Shown here: in pieces, positions 25,227 to 34,484 of the stretch
Numbering within the stretch: position 1 is the first letter of the stretch
How the letters are laid out: the number at the start of each line of letters is the position of its first letter
Assembly (NCBI GenBank): GCA_000405685.1
Contig: ASPF01000016.1
Coordinates: forward strand, 1 to 53,161
Reading direction: 5' to 3'
From: Candidatus Geocrenenecus sp. JGI 0000106-J15
GTDB taxonomy: Archaea; Thermoproteota; Nitrososphaeria_A; Caldarchaeales; Wolframiiraptoraceae
Length of the DNA stretch: 53,161 bases
Notes under the pieces: model-generated
What the model saw: the letters and a program-made list of their open reading frames with translations, nothing else
Database searches by the model: none
What the model was told of the DNA's origin: nothing
Position numbers and translations under genes: made by a program

Positions 25227-26246
25227 ATGAGTGGAGACCTTACTCCTCCTTGGATTATTAAATCAAAAATTCTTGTAAGGATTGATGTAGAGAGTGATCC
25301 ATCTTTTGGTGAAGACCCCTACAATAGACCTCTTAATAGACATATTAAGCTTGGAGTAGTAAATCTCGATAAGCCTAGAGGACCTACAAGCCATGATGTT
25401 ACAAGTAAAGTTAAGTCTTTGCTAGCTGCTGGGAAAGCAGGTCATGGTGGAACACTTGACCCATCTGTTTCCGGTGTTTTACCAATCCTACTTGATGATG
25501 CTACTAAATGTGCTGGAGTAGTTATGAGTGGTGGAAAAGAATATGTATGTGTTATGAAGCTTCATGGTGACGTCTCTGATGATGAGCTAAAAGATGCTAT
25601 CAAGATGTTTACAGGAGAGATATATCAGCTTCCCCCCGTCAGATCAAGTGTTGCAAGATCTGTTAGAGTTAGAACCATTTATAGTATTGACCTACTTGAA
25701 AGAGATGGAAGATACATCTTAATGAAAGTAGCTTGTTCAGGTGGAACGTATATTAGGAAACTATGCTATGATATGGGATTATATCTTGGTGTAGGTGCCC
25801 ATATGCAGGAGCTTAGAAGAGTTAGAGCTGGACCTTTTACTGAGAATACAGCAATAACACTACTGGATTTATATGAAGCTGTAGAAAACTGGAAGAAGAA
25901 CAGCGATGAATCTATGTTAAGAGAAATCATTAAACCTGTCGAGGAAGCTGTAAAGCTTATGCCAAAGATATACTTGCTTGATTCAGCTGTTGGTGCAGTG
26001 TGTAATGGTGCTAACTTAGCTGTTTCAGGAATAGCTAAACTTGAAGATAATGTGAAGAAAGGTAAGATGGTTGCACTCATGTCTCTTAAAGGAGAACTAG
26101 TAGCTCTCGGCGTGAGTAGAATGAATTCAGAAGAGATACTAGAAGCAGAACATGGAATAGCAGTAGATACAGAAAGAGTAATCATGGAGAAAGGACTATA
26201 TCCACCTATATGGAAGCATGGAGAAAGAAGAATGAAACAAAATTAA
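25227..26246 (+). CDS. cbf5: tRNA/rRNA pseudouridine synthase Cbf5
   Basis: Catalytic subunit of archaeal H/ACA ribonucleoproteins; converts uridine to pseudouridine in rRNA and also at tRNA position 55. 339 residues. TruB-family catalytic region HGGTLDPSVSGVLPI with the nucleophilic Asp (about residue 78), VVNLDKPRGPTSHDV before it, and SCSGGTYIRKL-type CSGGTYIRKLCYDMG. The C-terminal PUA domain includes GIAKLEDNVKKGKMVALMSL. The 30-residue N-terminal extension (PPWIIKSK...) is normal for archaea. Confidence 0.96.
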   Translation: MSGDLTPPWIIKSKILVRIDVESDPSFGEDPYNRPLNRHIKLGVVNLDKPRGPTSHDVTSKVKSLLAAGKAGHGGTLDPSVSGVLPILLDDATKCAGVVMSGGKEYVCVMKLHGDVSDDELKDAIKMFTGEIYQLPPVRSSVARSVRVRTIYSIDLLERDGRYILMKVACSGGTYIRKLCYDMGLYLGVGAHMQELRRVRAGPFTENTAITLLDLYEAVENWKKNSDESMLREIIKPVEEAVKLMPKIYLLDSAVGAVCNGANLAVSGIAKLEDNVKKGKMVALMSLKGELVALGVSRMNSEEILEAEHGIAVDTERVIMEKGLYPPIWKHGERRMKQN

Positions 26247-26260
26247 AGAACAGTAAGAAC

Positions 26261-26611
26261 TTATACTGGTTTATCTTTAAGATAAAGTTTTAAGATTCTA
26301 GGGAAGATTTCTACTTCCTCCTTCTCATAATGTTGGTCTATGAGTTTCTTAAGCTCCTTGATTATACTTATCCCTGATTGGAGGCTATCTATTGAAATGA
26401 TATATTGATAAACGAAGTTCATAATAGGCTTATGCTGTTGGAAAACCTCGATTATATCCTTACAGTCTTCTCTACCAAGTAATCTTAATGCTTCTTTTAG
26501 AATTACAGCTTCTTCATCAATAATATGCTGTTCAAGACTGGATTTTAACTCATCTACTAATTCCCTCGCTCTATTATAGTCGCCTTCCATGATAAGCTCT
26601 TCTATTCTCAA
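26261..26611 (-). CDS. Hemerythrin-like HHE-domain protein
   Basis: 116 residues, all helical. Two HHE-type units: EQHIIDEEAVI (His and Glu ligands, about 32-42), QHKPIMNFV (about 64-72), and DQHYEKEEVEIFPRI (about 93-107). The spacing fits a four-helix bundle binding a di-iron centre. Members bind oxygen, sense oxygen or nitric oxide, or store iron. Transcribed alone, converging with cbf5 (14-base gap). Confidence 0.75.
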   Translation of the reverse strand: MRIEELIMEGDYNRARELVDELKSSLEQHIIDEEAVILKEALRLLGREDCKDIIEVFQQHKPIMNFVYQYIISIDSLQSGISIIKELKKLIDQHYEKEEVEIFPRILKLYLKDKPV

Positions 26612-26781
26612 GATTTTTCTTTCGATTTTTTATGCTCATCTATTAAGAGGCTGATGAGAGAAGGTTGTTCAAGTTTACGTGGATTCACATACCTGCTTCT
26701 AGATTAAGCTTATATTAAGTTGCTTAATCTACCTAGATAATTGTTGAGCTTCAACGATTGTTTTGGTCGAGTTCCATTCCA

Positions 26782-28011
26782 CTAAATTATCGATAATAGT
26801 GTTAATATTTCAGAATCTTTCCTAATGTTTTCTATTTTACAATATTCGTTTGGTTTATGAGCCATCCTATCTAGTGTAGACCAGACGACTGCGGGTATAT
26901 TCTTAGCTCTCAAGAAGGCAGCACAAGTTCCTCCACCTATCCCGATTATCTTAGCATCAATATTTCTTGTTAATTTGAGAGCTTTGGATAAGTTCTTCAC
27001 AATAGAAGATTCAGTAGATGTGGGAGGAGGGGATTCCCACTTCATCACTTCTTCAACATCTATCTTTACATCATAGATTGATTCAAAGCTCCTGCAAGTT
27101 TTTTCTATCACTTCTAAAACTTCTCTAATATTGTAGGTTGGAATTATTCTAGAATCAAAATAGAACACATCTCTCCCTGGTACCGTGTTTACGTTATCTA
27201 TGTTCTGTTCTTTCTTTGTCGGTTCAAAAGTCGATGTTGGTGGAGTAAAGATTGGATCTGTCTTATTGAATCTTTCATGTAGTATCTGGTCAAGTGTTGA
27301 TGCTAGGCGGATCCCGATCCGATGGGCGTTGATGCCTTCATGGGGGAAAGCTGCATGTGCTTGTACTCCATGCACTATAAATCTAAGCCAGAGGATATGT
27401 TTTTCAGCAACTTCTATCTCAGACCCGTCTGGTGCACCATAATCTAGAACTACTGCTTCATCTACTTCTTTAAAGAATTCTTTCTCAACCAGATGTTTTA
27501 ATCCATATGTGCTTCCAGCTTCTTCATCTGCTGCAAAAACTAGACCTATATTGTTCTTAGGAGTTAAGTTAAGCTCTCTAATAATCTTCACTGTAAGTAA
27601 TATAGATGCAATCGCTTGTCCATTATCTTCTGTTCCTCTCCCAAATATTTTCCCATTTTTTATTACTGGTTTAAACGGGTCTGTATCCCAGAGTTTTATA
27701 TCGCCTTCAGGCACAGTATCTGTATGTGCTACCAACCATAAAGTTCTACTTTTATCTTCTCCATTAATTAATGCTAGAATATTTGGTCTAACGCCTCCTT
27801 CTAGCCTATTGTCTGGAACGTCAATCCTCACAATTTTATCTACATCATATTTAGCTAAGACATCTAGAATTTTCTCGGCTCTTTTTGCTTCACCCTGTCC
27901 ACCGCCTGAAGGATTTACGGCAGGGATCTCTAGGATCTCAATAAAAGATCTCAAGACATCATTTAGATATTGATTTGAGGCGGTTTTGATTTTTTTAAAA
28001 ACTTCATTCAT
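26782..28011 (-). CDS. M20-family metallopeptidase (ArgE/DapE/carboxypeptidase-like)
   Basis: 409 residues. Two-zinc amidohydrolase fold: WLVAHTDTVPEGD (metal His and Asp, about 92-104), GRGTEDNGQAIAS (bridging Asp), AADEEAGSTYG (catalytic and metal Glu, about 160-170), lid-domain dimer sequence HGVQAHAAFPHEGINA, and a late GIGGGTCAAFLR with AHKPNEY (last metal His). Such enzymes remove acyl, carbamoyl or peptidyl groups from amino acids. Located next to an oligopeptide-type ABC transporter on the same strand, so it may process the imported substrate. The exact substrate is not readable. Confidence 0.85.
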   Translation of the reverse strand: MNEVFKKIKTASNQYLNDVLRSFIEILEIPAVNPSGGGQGEAKRAEKILDVLAKYDVDKIVRIDVPDNRLEGGVRPNILALINGEDKSRTLWLVAHTDTVPEGDIKLWDTDPFKPVIKNGKIFGRGTEDNGQAIASILLTVKIIRELNLTPKNNIGLVFAADEEAGSTYGLKHLVEKEFFKEVDEAVVLDYGAPDGSEIEVAEKHILWLRFIVHGVQAHAAFPHEGINAHRIGIRLASTLDQILHERFNKTDPIFTPPTSTFEPTKKEQNIDNVNTVPGRDVFYFDSRIIPTYNIREVLEVIEKTCRSFESIYDVKIDVEEVMKWESPPPTSTESSIVKNLSKALKLTRNIDAKIIGIGGGTCAAFLRAKNIPAVVWSTLDRMAHKPNEYCKIENIRKDSEILTLLSII

Positions 28012-28083
28012 GTCTTTTATCTGACTTATGTTAGATTAAAACCTTTAGATCATATACAGACATTTAAGTATATTCAGTCTATG

Positions 28084-29058
28084 CTACTTCTTAGCGTAGA
28101 GCCAGCAGAATACTTTATGTTCTGCTCTGTAATCGGTCTCTGCTGGATCTTCTTCTTTGCATATATCCATCACGTAGGGGCATCTAGTATGAAACCTACA
28201 TGCTCTTGGAGGATTTACTGGACTAGGAGGTTCACCTCTTAAGATAGTCTTCTCTCTTACCTCTTGAGTGAATGGGTCGGGTATAGAAGATAAGAGAATT
28301 TGAGTGTATGGATGCAAGGGCTCACTGAAGATGTATTCTGACGGGCCCTCCTCCATTATCTTTCCTAGGTATATTACTATTACTCTATCACTGATGTATC
28401 TAACTATTGAGAGGTCGTGAGTAATGAGGAGATATGAGAAGTTCATTTTTTCTTTAAGCTCAGCAAGTAGATTTAAGATCTGGGCTTGGATACTTACGTC
28501 TAGAGCACTTGTAGGTTCATCTAAAACTACAAGCTTAGGATTTAGGGAGATAGCTCTAGCTATTGCAACTCTTTGTGCTTGACCTCCACTAAGCTCATGT
28601 GGAAACTTAGCTTGAAAAGATTGGTCTAGCCCAACCATCTCTAGTAGCCTTGATGTATACTCGTAGAGTTCTTTCTTAGAAAGTTTCATGTGATATTGTA
28701 CAGGCTCTGAAACAATATCGTAAACATTCATCCTAGGATCTAGAGACAAGAACGGGTTTTGAAAGACTGCTTGAACATTTCTTCTATAATCTTTTAGTCT
28801 TTTACCTCTTATCTGAGTGATATCGTATCCATTGAATAGTATCTGACCATATGTAGGTCTCTCCAATAATAGGAGACACTTGGCTATGGTTGTCTTACCT
28901 GAACCAGATTCGCCGACAAGACTTACTACCTCGCCTAAACCAATGTGAAATGTAACATGATCTACTGCTTTAACATATCCTACTATTTTACCGAATAAGC
29001 CAGTCTTTATAGGGAAATACTTCTTTAGATCTTTTATTTTCATTAGCTCAGTCTTCAT
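28084..29058 (-). CDS. Oligopeptide-type ABC transporter ATPase (OppF/DppF)
   Basis: 324 residues from the chosen start. Walker A GESGSGKTT, Q-loop AVFQNPFLSLDPRMN, signature LSGGQAQRVAIARA, Walker B LVVLDEPTSALD and the switch His in LLITHDLS are all present. The Opp-family C-terminal tail contains CRFHTRCPYVMDICKEE, a Cys cluster that in this family often binds an Fe-S cluster or metal. The frame extends to 29085, but ATG at 29058 overlaps the preceding ATPase gene by four bases (ATGA) and has GGAGGAG just upstream. Confidence 0.93.
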   Translation of the reverse strand: MKTELMKIKDLKKYFPIKTGLFGKIVGYVKAVDHVTFHIGLGEVVSLVGESGSGKTTIAKCLLLLERPTYGQILFNGYDITQIRGKRLKDYRRNVQAVFQNPFLSLDPRMNVYDIVSEPVQYHMKLSKKELYEYTSRLLEMVGLDQSFQAKFPHELSGGQAQRVAIARAISLNPKLVVLDEPTSALDVSIQAQILNLLAELKEKMNFSYLLITHDLSIVRYISDRVIVIYLGKIMEEGPSEYIFSEPLHPYTQILLSSIPDPFTQEVREKTILRGEPPSPVNPPRACRFHTRCPYVMDICKEEDPAETDYRAEHKVFCWLYAKK

Positions 29059-30029
29059 TTCTCCTCCTCCGAGTAGAGATGGCATGCAACCTTATGGTTT
29101 TTTGAGTATTCTTTAAGTAAAGGTTTGACAACTCTACATATATCCATAACCTCGCTACACCTATCGGAGAATATACATCCTTTAAGAGGGTTTCTTAGAT
29201 CTGGCACTGTTCCAGGGATATGCTTTAACCTAGAGTGCTTGATATGTGTACGAGGGATACATTCCATTAGACTCTTCGTGTATGGATGTAATGGATTATT
29301 GATGAGGTCCTTTGAGCTTGCTTCCTCAACTATTTCTCCACCATACATTACTATTATCCTGTCCCCAATCTCTGAGGCCACACCTAAGTTATGAGTTATA
29401 AACAGCATGGATAGACCAAGTTTCTTCTTTAGATTTAATAGTAGGTCTAATATCTGGGCCTGGAGGGTTACATCAAGCATTGTTGTAGGCTCATCAGCAA
29501 TCAACATCTTCGGATTAGTAGATAATGAAATAGCTATCACTACTCTTTGAAGCATCCCCCCACTTAATTCATGGGGATATGAGTTGAATATCCTATCAGG
29601 ATCTGGAAGCTCCACCATCCTAAATACTTCTAAAGCCTTCTCTCTGATCTCTCCTTTATCTCTTATTTGTAGATGACTTCTTATAACGTCAGAGATAACT
29701 TCACCTACAGTGAATAACGGGTTTAGGGTAGCAGCTGGATCCTGGAAGACTATCATCACATTATCTATCTTCTTGTTTTTAGACTTCTCATATAGGAGAT
29801 CTTTTCCTTGAAAGATAATCTTGCCACTACGTATGATAGCATTTTCTGGAAGAGCTCCTGCAACCGCTAATCCTATCGTAGACTTACCTGAGCCAGATTC
29901 CCCGACTAAGCATACTACTTCACCTTCATTTATACTGAAGGATACATTTCTTACCGCTTTTATAGAGCCTCCTACAATGATGTAGTCGATTGATAGATCT
30001 TCAATTTGGAGTAGTGGCTGGCGATTCAC
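29055..30029 (-). CDS. Oligopeptide-type ABC transporter ATPase (OppD/DppD)
   Basis: 324 residues. Walker A GESGSGKST, Q-loop VFQDPAATLNPLFTVG, signature LSGGMLQRVVIA, Walker B MLIADEPTTMLDVTLQ, switch FITHNLGVA. The C-terminal Opp extension GCIFSDRCSEVMDICR carries the usual cysteines. Overlaps the upstream permease gene by four bases and the downstream ATPase gene by four. Pairs with the other ATPase as a heterodimer. Confidence 0.93.
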   Translation of the reverse strand: MNRQPLLQIEDLSIDYIIVGGSIKAVRNVSFSINEGEVVCLVGESGSGKSTIGLAVAGALPENAIIRSGKIIFQGKDLLYEKSKNKKIDNVMIVFQDPAATLNPLFTVGEVISDVIRSHLQIRDKGEIREKALEVFRMVELPDPDRIFNSYPHELSGGMLQRVVIAISLSTNPKMLIADEPTTMLDVTLQAQILDLLLNLKKKLGLSMLFITHNLGVASEIGDRIIVMYGGEIVEEASSKDLINNPLHPYTKSLMECIPRTHIKHSRLKHIPGTVPDLRNPLKGCIFSDRCSEVMDICRVVKPLLKEYSKNHKVACHLYSEEEK

Positions 30030-30916
30030 TGCTTTATCCCCAGCCTCATCAATACCGTTCTTCTAATCCTTGGATCTGCTGATTCTCTTAAAGCATCTGC
30101 AAGAAGATTGAAGCCTACAACTGTTATAAGTATTGCTAAACCTGGGAAGAAAGCTATCCACCATGCATAGTTTATTGATTGCCAGCCTTCACTTACAAGT
30201 AAACCCCATTCAGGTGTTGGAGGCTTAACGCCGACTCCTATGAAGCTTAAACCTGCCGCTTCAAGTATCGCTGAACCCATATCTAGAGCGGCTTGAACAA
30301 GGGTCGGGGTTAGAGCGTTTGGAATTACATGTTTAGTCATAATCTTATAGCTTGGTAGGCCAGCTATCTTTGCAGAGTCAATATAAGGCATATTCTTAAC
30401 AGTATTAGTCTGGACGTATACTAGCCTTGAATACCATGGCCACCATGAAATTGCAAGCGCTACTATCAGGTTTAAGAGACCTCTTCCAAGTGTGGCTGCG
30501 AGAACTATTGCTAAAAGGAGGGGTGGGAAAGCTAGAAACATGTCGGTAATCCTCATGAGTATTGTTCCAATCCTTCCTCCATAGTATCCTGCAACTACTC
30601 CTACTGGTATACCTATGGCTAAGGCTAATCCTATAACTCCTATAGCGATAATCAATGAGAAGCTTGAACCTAAGAGAACTCTACTGAATACATCTCTACC
30701 TAGAGCATCTGTTCCAAATGGATGCTCAACACTTGGTGGTTGAAATCTTTTCTCTACATTATATGTTAGCCCCCAGGCATCTTCAGGATATGGAACGATA
30801 AATGGTCCTGATACTCCAAATACAATAAAGGATAATACGATGAGTAAGCTGATAAGTGAGAGACGTTTCTTAACTATTAAAGATAATATTATTCTTTGCT
30901 CCTTGAATCTTATCAT
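30026..30916 (-). CDS. Oligopeptide-type ABC transporter permease (OppC/DppC)
   Basis: 296 residues from the ATG at 30916, which overlaps the stop of the previous permease gene (ATGA). The open frame continues 29 codons further to 31003, but those codons lie inside the other permease gene and look unrelated (Cys/Tyr-rich), so they are not taken. OppC features: HPFGTDALGRDVFSR after the first membrane helix, the EAA-like loop YIDSAKIAGLPSYKIMTKHVIPNA, and EWGLLVSEGWQSI. Six membrane segments expected. Confidence 0.92.
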   Translation of the reverse strand: MIRFKEQRIILSLIVKKRLSLISLLIVLSFIVFGVSGPFIVPYPEDAWGLTYNVEKRFQPPSVEHPFGTDALGRDVFSRVLLGSSFSLIIAIGVIGLALAIGIPVGVVAGYYGGRIGTILMRITDMFLAFPPLLLAIVLAATLGRGLLNLIVALAISWWPWYSRLVYVQTNTVKNMPYIDSAKIAGLPSYKIMTKHVIPNALTPTLVQAALDMGSAILEAAGLSFIGVGVKPPTPEWGLLVSEGWQSINYAWWIAFFPGLAILITVVGFNLLADALRESADPRIRRTVLMRLGIKQ

Positions 30917-31935
30917 AACTTCACCCTTGGATCTATTGCAGAATGAATTATATCTACTAATGTATTGATTACACAGTAGAATATAGCGACTATTAATACA
31001 CATCCTATTACTGCTGGATAATCAAAGCTGAGTAGAGACATAGCAGCATAGTATCCGATCCCAGGCCATACGAACACTAGCTCAACCATGAATGCTCCGA
31101 TGATTGTGTATCCAAATGATAAGCCTATTGAGGCAATAACTGGAACAAGTGTATTCCTCAACGAGTACTTGAATAATATAGTTCTCTGTGGAAGACCCCA
31201 TGCAATTAAGCTTCTAACATGTGGTTCGGTTGAAACCTCCATCATCACAGCTCTAGTCATCCTAGCACTTAGACAGAAAGGATAAGAGGCTAGAACTAAA
31301 GCCGGGAGAACAATATGTCTTAGAGAATCAATGAAGACCATATGGTTTCCTTGTAGTATACTGTCAATAAGATAGAATCCAGTAATTTGTTTAAATCCAG
31401 TCACTATTACGACCCATTCATCTACTCTCTTTGCAGATGGAAGTATCCCAAGCCATGTTCCAAAGATTAGTTGAACTATTAATGCAAGCCAGAATACAGG
31501 CATGGAAGCACCTATGACTGTTACTATCCTTGCTACATCGTCGATCCAAGTATACTTCTTGATTGCAGCTAATACTCCGAAGGGTACACCTATAATGAAA
31601 GCGATTGTAAACGCTATGATTATTAATTCTAACGTGGCTGTTAAACTAGAAAGCACGTCTATTAAAACAGGTGACCTAGTCCTCCAAGATATACCCCAGT
31701 CACCTTGGAAGAAGCCATGTAGATAGAGAATAAACTGTATAAGTATTGGCTTATCTAGATTAAGCTGTTCTCTTGCTTTCTGTATCTGCTCAATAGTTGC
31801 ATGTGGGCCAGCCCAGAGGAGTTCTGGTCTAGCAGGTATAATTCTTGTAATAATAAAGGTTATGAATAATACTCCTATAACTACTAGCATAAGCAAGATT
31901 AATCTCTTCGCAACGTATTCTTTGCTTATCGGCAT
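30913..31935 (-). CDS. Oligopeptide-type ABC transporter permease (OppB/DppB)
   Basis: 340 residues from ATG 31935, chosen because GAGGCGGG lies a few bases upstream; the frame's TTG at 31950 is within that site. OppB features: N-terminal helix LILLMLVVIGVLFITFIITRIIP-like stretch, GDWGISWRTRSPV in the first large loop, the EAA-type MMEVSTEPHVRSLIAWGLPQRTI and late VELVFVWPGIGYYAAM. Follows the substrate-binding protein gene after 55 bases. Confidence 0.93.
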   Translation of the reverse strand: MPISKEYVAKRLILLMLVVIGVLFITFIITRIIPARPELLWAGPHATIEQIQKAREQLNLDKPILIQFILYLHGFFQGDWGISWRTRSPVLIDVLSSLTATLELIIIAFTIAFIIGVPFGVLAAIKKYTWIDDVARIVTVIGASMPVFWLALIVQLIFGTWLGILPSAKRVDEWVVIVTGFKQITGFYLIDSILQGNHMVFIDSLRHIVLPALVLASYPFCLSARMTRAVMMEVSTEPHVRSLIAWGLPQRTILFKYSLRNTLVPVIASIGLSFGYTIIGAFMVELVFVWPGIGYYAAMSLLSFDYPAVIGCVLIVAIFYCVINTLVDIIHSAIDPRVKL

Positions 31936-31990
31936 GGATTCCCGCCTCAAGAAAAAAATAGAAAGATTTGTAGCTGGATTTTTATGGTTT

Positions 31991-33661
31991 CTACTTCTCC
32001 ACGTTTAGTACTTGTGCAAAGATCACGGTTGGATAGGCTGGGTTGACAGCATTGTCCAGGTTTCCTATGTATGCTCTACCTACTCTTACATCTATCATAT
32101 CCCACAATGGAACAGCTGGAACATCTTCATACAAGATCTTCTGAGCTTGATAGTAGAGTTCTAAGGCTTTCTTCTCATCTGTACCTTCTAGTGTGATGGC
32201 TTCTTCTATTAGTTTCTCGAATTCTGAGTTCTCGTAGTAGCATAGATTGAATGACTTAGAATCACTATGGAACATGTTGTAAAGGAAATCAAAAGGAGTG
32301 ATGTAAGTCGGCCACCAGTAGAAGATGAAGAGGTCTTGTGCTTTATTCGGATCTTCCCAACCTGATTGTGCTAAAGCCCACTGCTCCTCCCAGCTCATGG
32401 GTCGGATATCTATCTTTATTCCTATCTTACTTAAACTTGCAGCTATCAATTCCGAGGTCCTCTGCTCATATACGTCTCCAGCAGTATATACTAAGACTAA
32501 TGTCTTATCTATCCCAGCTGGATAGCCTGCTTCAGCAAGTAATCTTCTAGCTTCGTCAAGGTCATATTTGTATCTAAAGTCGTCGAAGTGTCCGAACATT
32601 CCTGTCGGGACGGGGCCGCTTGCAATATTTGCAAGACCAGATCTTGCTACTTTAACGATATCTTCATAGGGTATAGCATGTGCGATTGCTCTCCTGACTA
32701 GAACGTTATCGAGCGGGCTCTTCTTAGTATTGATTAAGAGAAGTAGATTCTGGAAGCTTGGCTTAATAGTTACATGTAGATTAGGGTCAGCTTTTAGTCT
32801 ATCAACATCTTCTAATGGAACATACATTGCAATATCTACATCTCCAGAGACGACAAGCCTTTCCTGCGTTACAGCATCTTTAACTATCTTTACTATGAAG
32901 ACGTCTGGAGCCTTCCCGGAAGCCATCTCATAAGAAGCTAGTTTCCAGCCCCACCATTCTTCAAACTTCTCAAGTATAACTTCATTCTCAGGATCCCACT
33001 TAACAAGTTTGTAGGGCCCGCTTCCTGCATCATTTCCTTGGTTAAACCATTCAGGAGTATTCTCTGTATTAGGGCTGAAGATCCATGCTCCATATGATGA
33101 GGCAGCGATACTATCAAGTGGAGCAGGATACTTTAAAATGAACATGACGGTATGGTCGTCTATTACCTCTATTCTATCAACTGGATCCCATATGAATGCT
33201 GCACCTTGTCCAAGCTCGATAGTTCTCTCTATTGATGATTTAACAGCTTCAGCTTTGAAGGGTGTTCCATCATGAAATACTACATCTTTCCTAAGGTAAA
33301 AAGTCCAGACGAGACCGTCTTCCGAGGCCTCCCACTTCTCTGCAAGTGCTGGTATAAACTTGTTCTCTAACGGGTTATACCATAGTAATGGTTCATAGAC
33401 CAGGCATAGCCATAGTATAGAATTTGAGAACTCTGTACTAGGGTCCGCTGTAGTCATCTCTGATAGTGAAGCATAAACGACTACTTTCTTAGCTGGAGTA
33501 GTTGGAGGAGTAATAATGGTTGCTGATGGAGGGGTTGTAGTTGTAGGAGTTGTAGTAGGTGGTGCAGGAGCCAGTATGAAGTAAAGACCTACGGCGATGG
33601 CTATTACAACGACCACAATAACCCCCACTAGTAAGGGTCTCGAGAGAGCATTACTATTCAT
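31991..33661 (-). CDS. ABC transporter substrate-binding protein, family 5 (peptide/nickel type)
   Basis: 556 residues. One N-terminal membrane/signal helix (LLVGVIVVVVIAIAVGLYFILA) followed by a Pro/Thr-rich linker (PTTTPTTTTPPS...), probably glycosylated, then an SBP_bac_5 domain: VYASLSEMTTADPSTEF, LAEKWEASEDGLVWTFYLRKDV, FHDGTPFKAEAVKSSIE, RRAIAHAIPYEDIV, EARRLLAEAGYP. No lipobox Cys, so it is likely anchored by its N-terminal helix, as in many archaeal binding proteins. Binds the substrate outside the cell for the permease/ATPase set downstream. Confidence 0.93.
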   Translation of the reverse strand: MNSNALSRPLLVGVIVVVVIAIAVGLYFILAPAPPTTTPTTTTPPSATIITPPTTPAKKVVVYASLSEMTTADPSTEFSNSILWLCLVYEPLLWYNPLENKFIPALAEKWEASEDGLVWTFYLRKDVVFHDGTPFKAEAVKSSIERTIELGQGAAFIWDPVDRIEVIDDHTVMFILKYPAPLDSIAASSYGAWIFSPNTENTPEWFNQGNDAGSGPYKLVKWDPENEVILEKFEEWWGWKLASYEMASGKAPDVFIVKIVKDAVTQERLVVSGDVDIAMYVPLEDVDRLKADPNLHVTIKPSFQNLLLLINTKKSPLDNVLVRRAIAHAIPYEDIVKVARSGLANIASGPVPTGMFGHFDDFRYKYDLDEARRLLAEAGYPAGIDKTLVLVYTAGDVYEQRTSELIAASLSKIGIKIDIRPMSWEEQWALAQSGWEDPNKAQDLFIFYWWPTYITPFDFLYNMFHSDSKSFNLCYYENSEFEKLIEEAITLEGTDEKKALELYYQAQKILYEDVPAVPLWDMIDVRVGRAYIGNLDNAVNPAYPTVIFAQVLNVEK

Positions 33662-33723
33662 GCTCTTTCCTTAATAAGATTTTGAGTTTAGACTCTTATT
33701 AACTTTTCATAATAAGTCTTTTT

Positions 33724-34425
33724 CTAGTCAATTCTATAAAGATATCTCCTGCTATGCTTTAGACCTATTGAAGTTAAGGCTTCAGCTACCTTGAATGTTG
33801 TAATTGTTGGATCGATTACTGGGACTTTCAGCTTCTCTGATAACCATTCAGCGAGACCTATCATCCCACCACATCCCAACACTATTACTTCTGCATAATA
33901 TTGTTCTACGGCTTTCATAGCTTCTTCTAGAAGCATCTGTTTAGTTTTCTCTATATCACCTCTAAGCTCAAGAACATGGATGGGTATTCCTGAAGCATAT
34001 GCTAACCTCTCTCTTACACCAAGTTTTAATGCTTTAAGATCATAAGAGGCTTTAGATTTCTCTCCAGTAGATATTACAGCGAATTTATATCCTAACTGAA
34101 GTGCAGTAATGATCGATGTTTCACCTATCCCAAGGACAAGTATAGATGTTTTCTCTCGAGCTGCTTCTAATCCAGGATCATCAAAACAGTTGATTACTAC
34201 TGCATCGTATTTTTTATCTTCAGCTTCAATAACTTTCTTCACGACGTAAGGAGCTGCTAAAACCACATCTAAATCCGACTCAATTGATTCTGGACCATCA
34301 TCTAGATTTTCAATCGTTAATTCAGTACTACTACATGCTACCTGCTTCAGAACCCTTTCAGTAATTTGATTCCACATGTTTGTCGAGACTGGATTTAGAA
34401 TCAATATACGCACCAATCTTATCAA
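33724..34425 (-). CDS. Asp/Glu/hydantoin racemase family protein
   Basis: 233 residues. Cofactor-independent racemase fold with the two catalytic cysteines in VVINCFDDPGLEAARE (about residue 81) and VIVLGCGGMIGLAEWL (about 182), plus GPESIESDLD and VLGIGETSIITALQLG, which match hydantoin racemases better than aspartate racemase. No ATG is near the start; TTG at 34425 is taken, with TTG 34416 or GTG 34413 as alternatives. Divergent from the DUF917 gene (60-base gap). A second homologue lies at 35582. Confidence 0.82.
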   Translation of the reverse strand: MIRLVRILILNPVSTNMWNQITERVLKQVACSSTELTIENLDDGPESIESDLDVVLAAPYVVKKVIEAEDKKYDAVVINCFDDPGLEAAREKTSILVLGIGETSIITALQLGYKFAVISTGEKSKASYDLKALKLGVRERLAYASGIPIHVLELRGDIEKTKQMLLEEAMKAVEQYYAEVIVLGCGGMIGLAEWLSEKLKVPVIDPTITTFKVAEALTSIGLKHSRRYLYRID

Positions 34426-34484
34426 GGAAATATGAGGGTAAGCTTTATTTAAGAGATCACATATTTTCCTAAAAGGTGTACTGT

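Noticed and set aside
30917..31003. 29-codon N-terminal extension of the OppC permease
   Set aside because: Lies entirely within the preceding permease gene, is Cys/Tyr-rich and unlike the family; the ATG at 30916 with ATGA overlap is the natural start.
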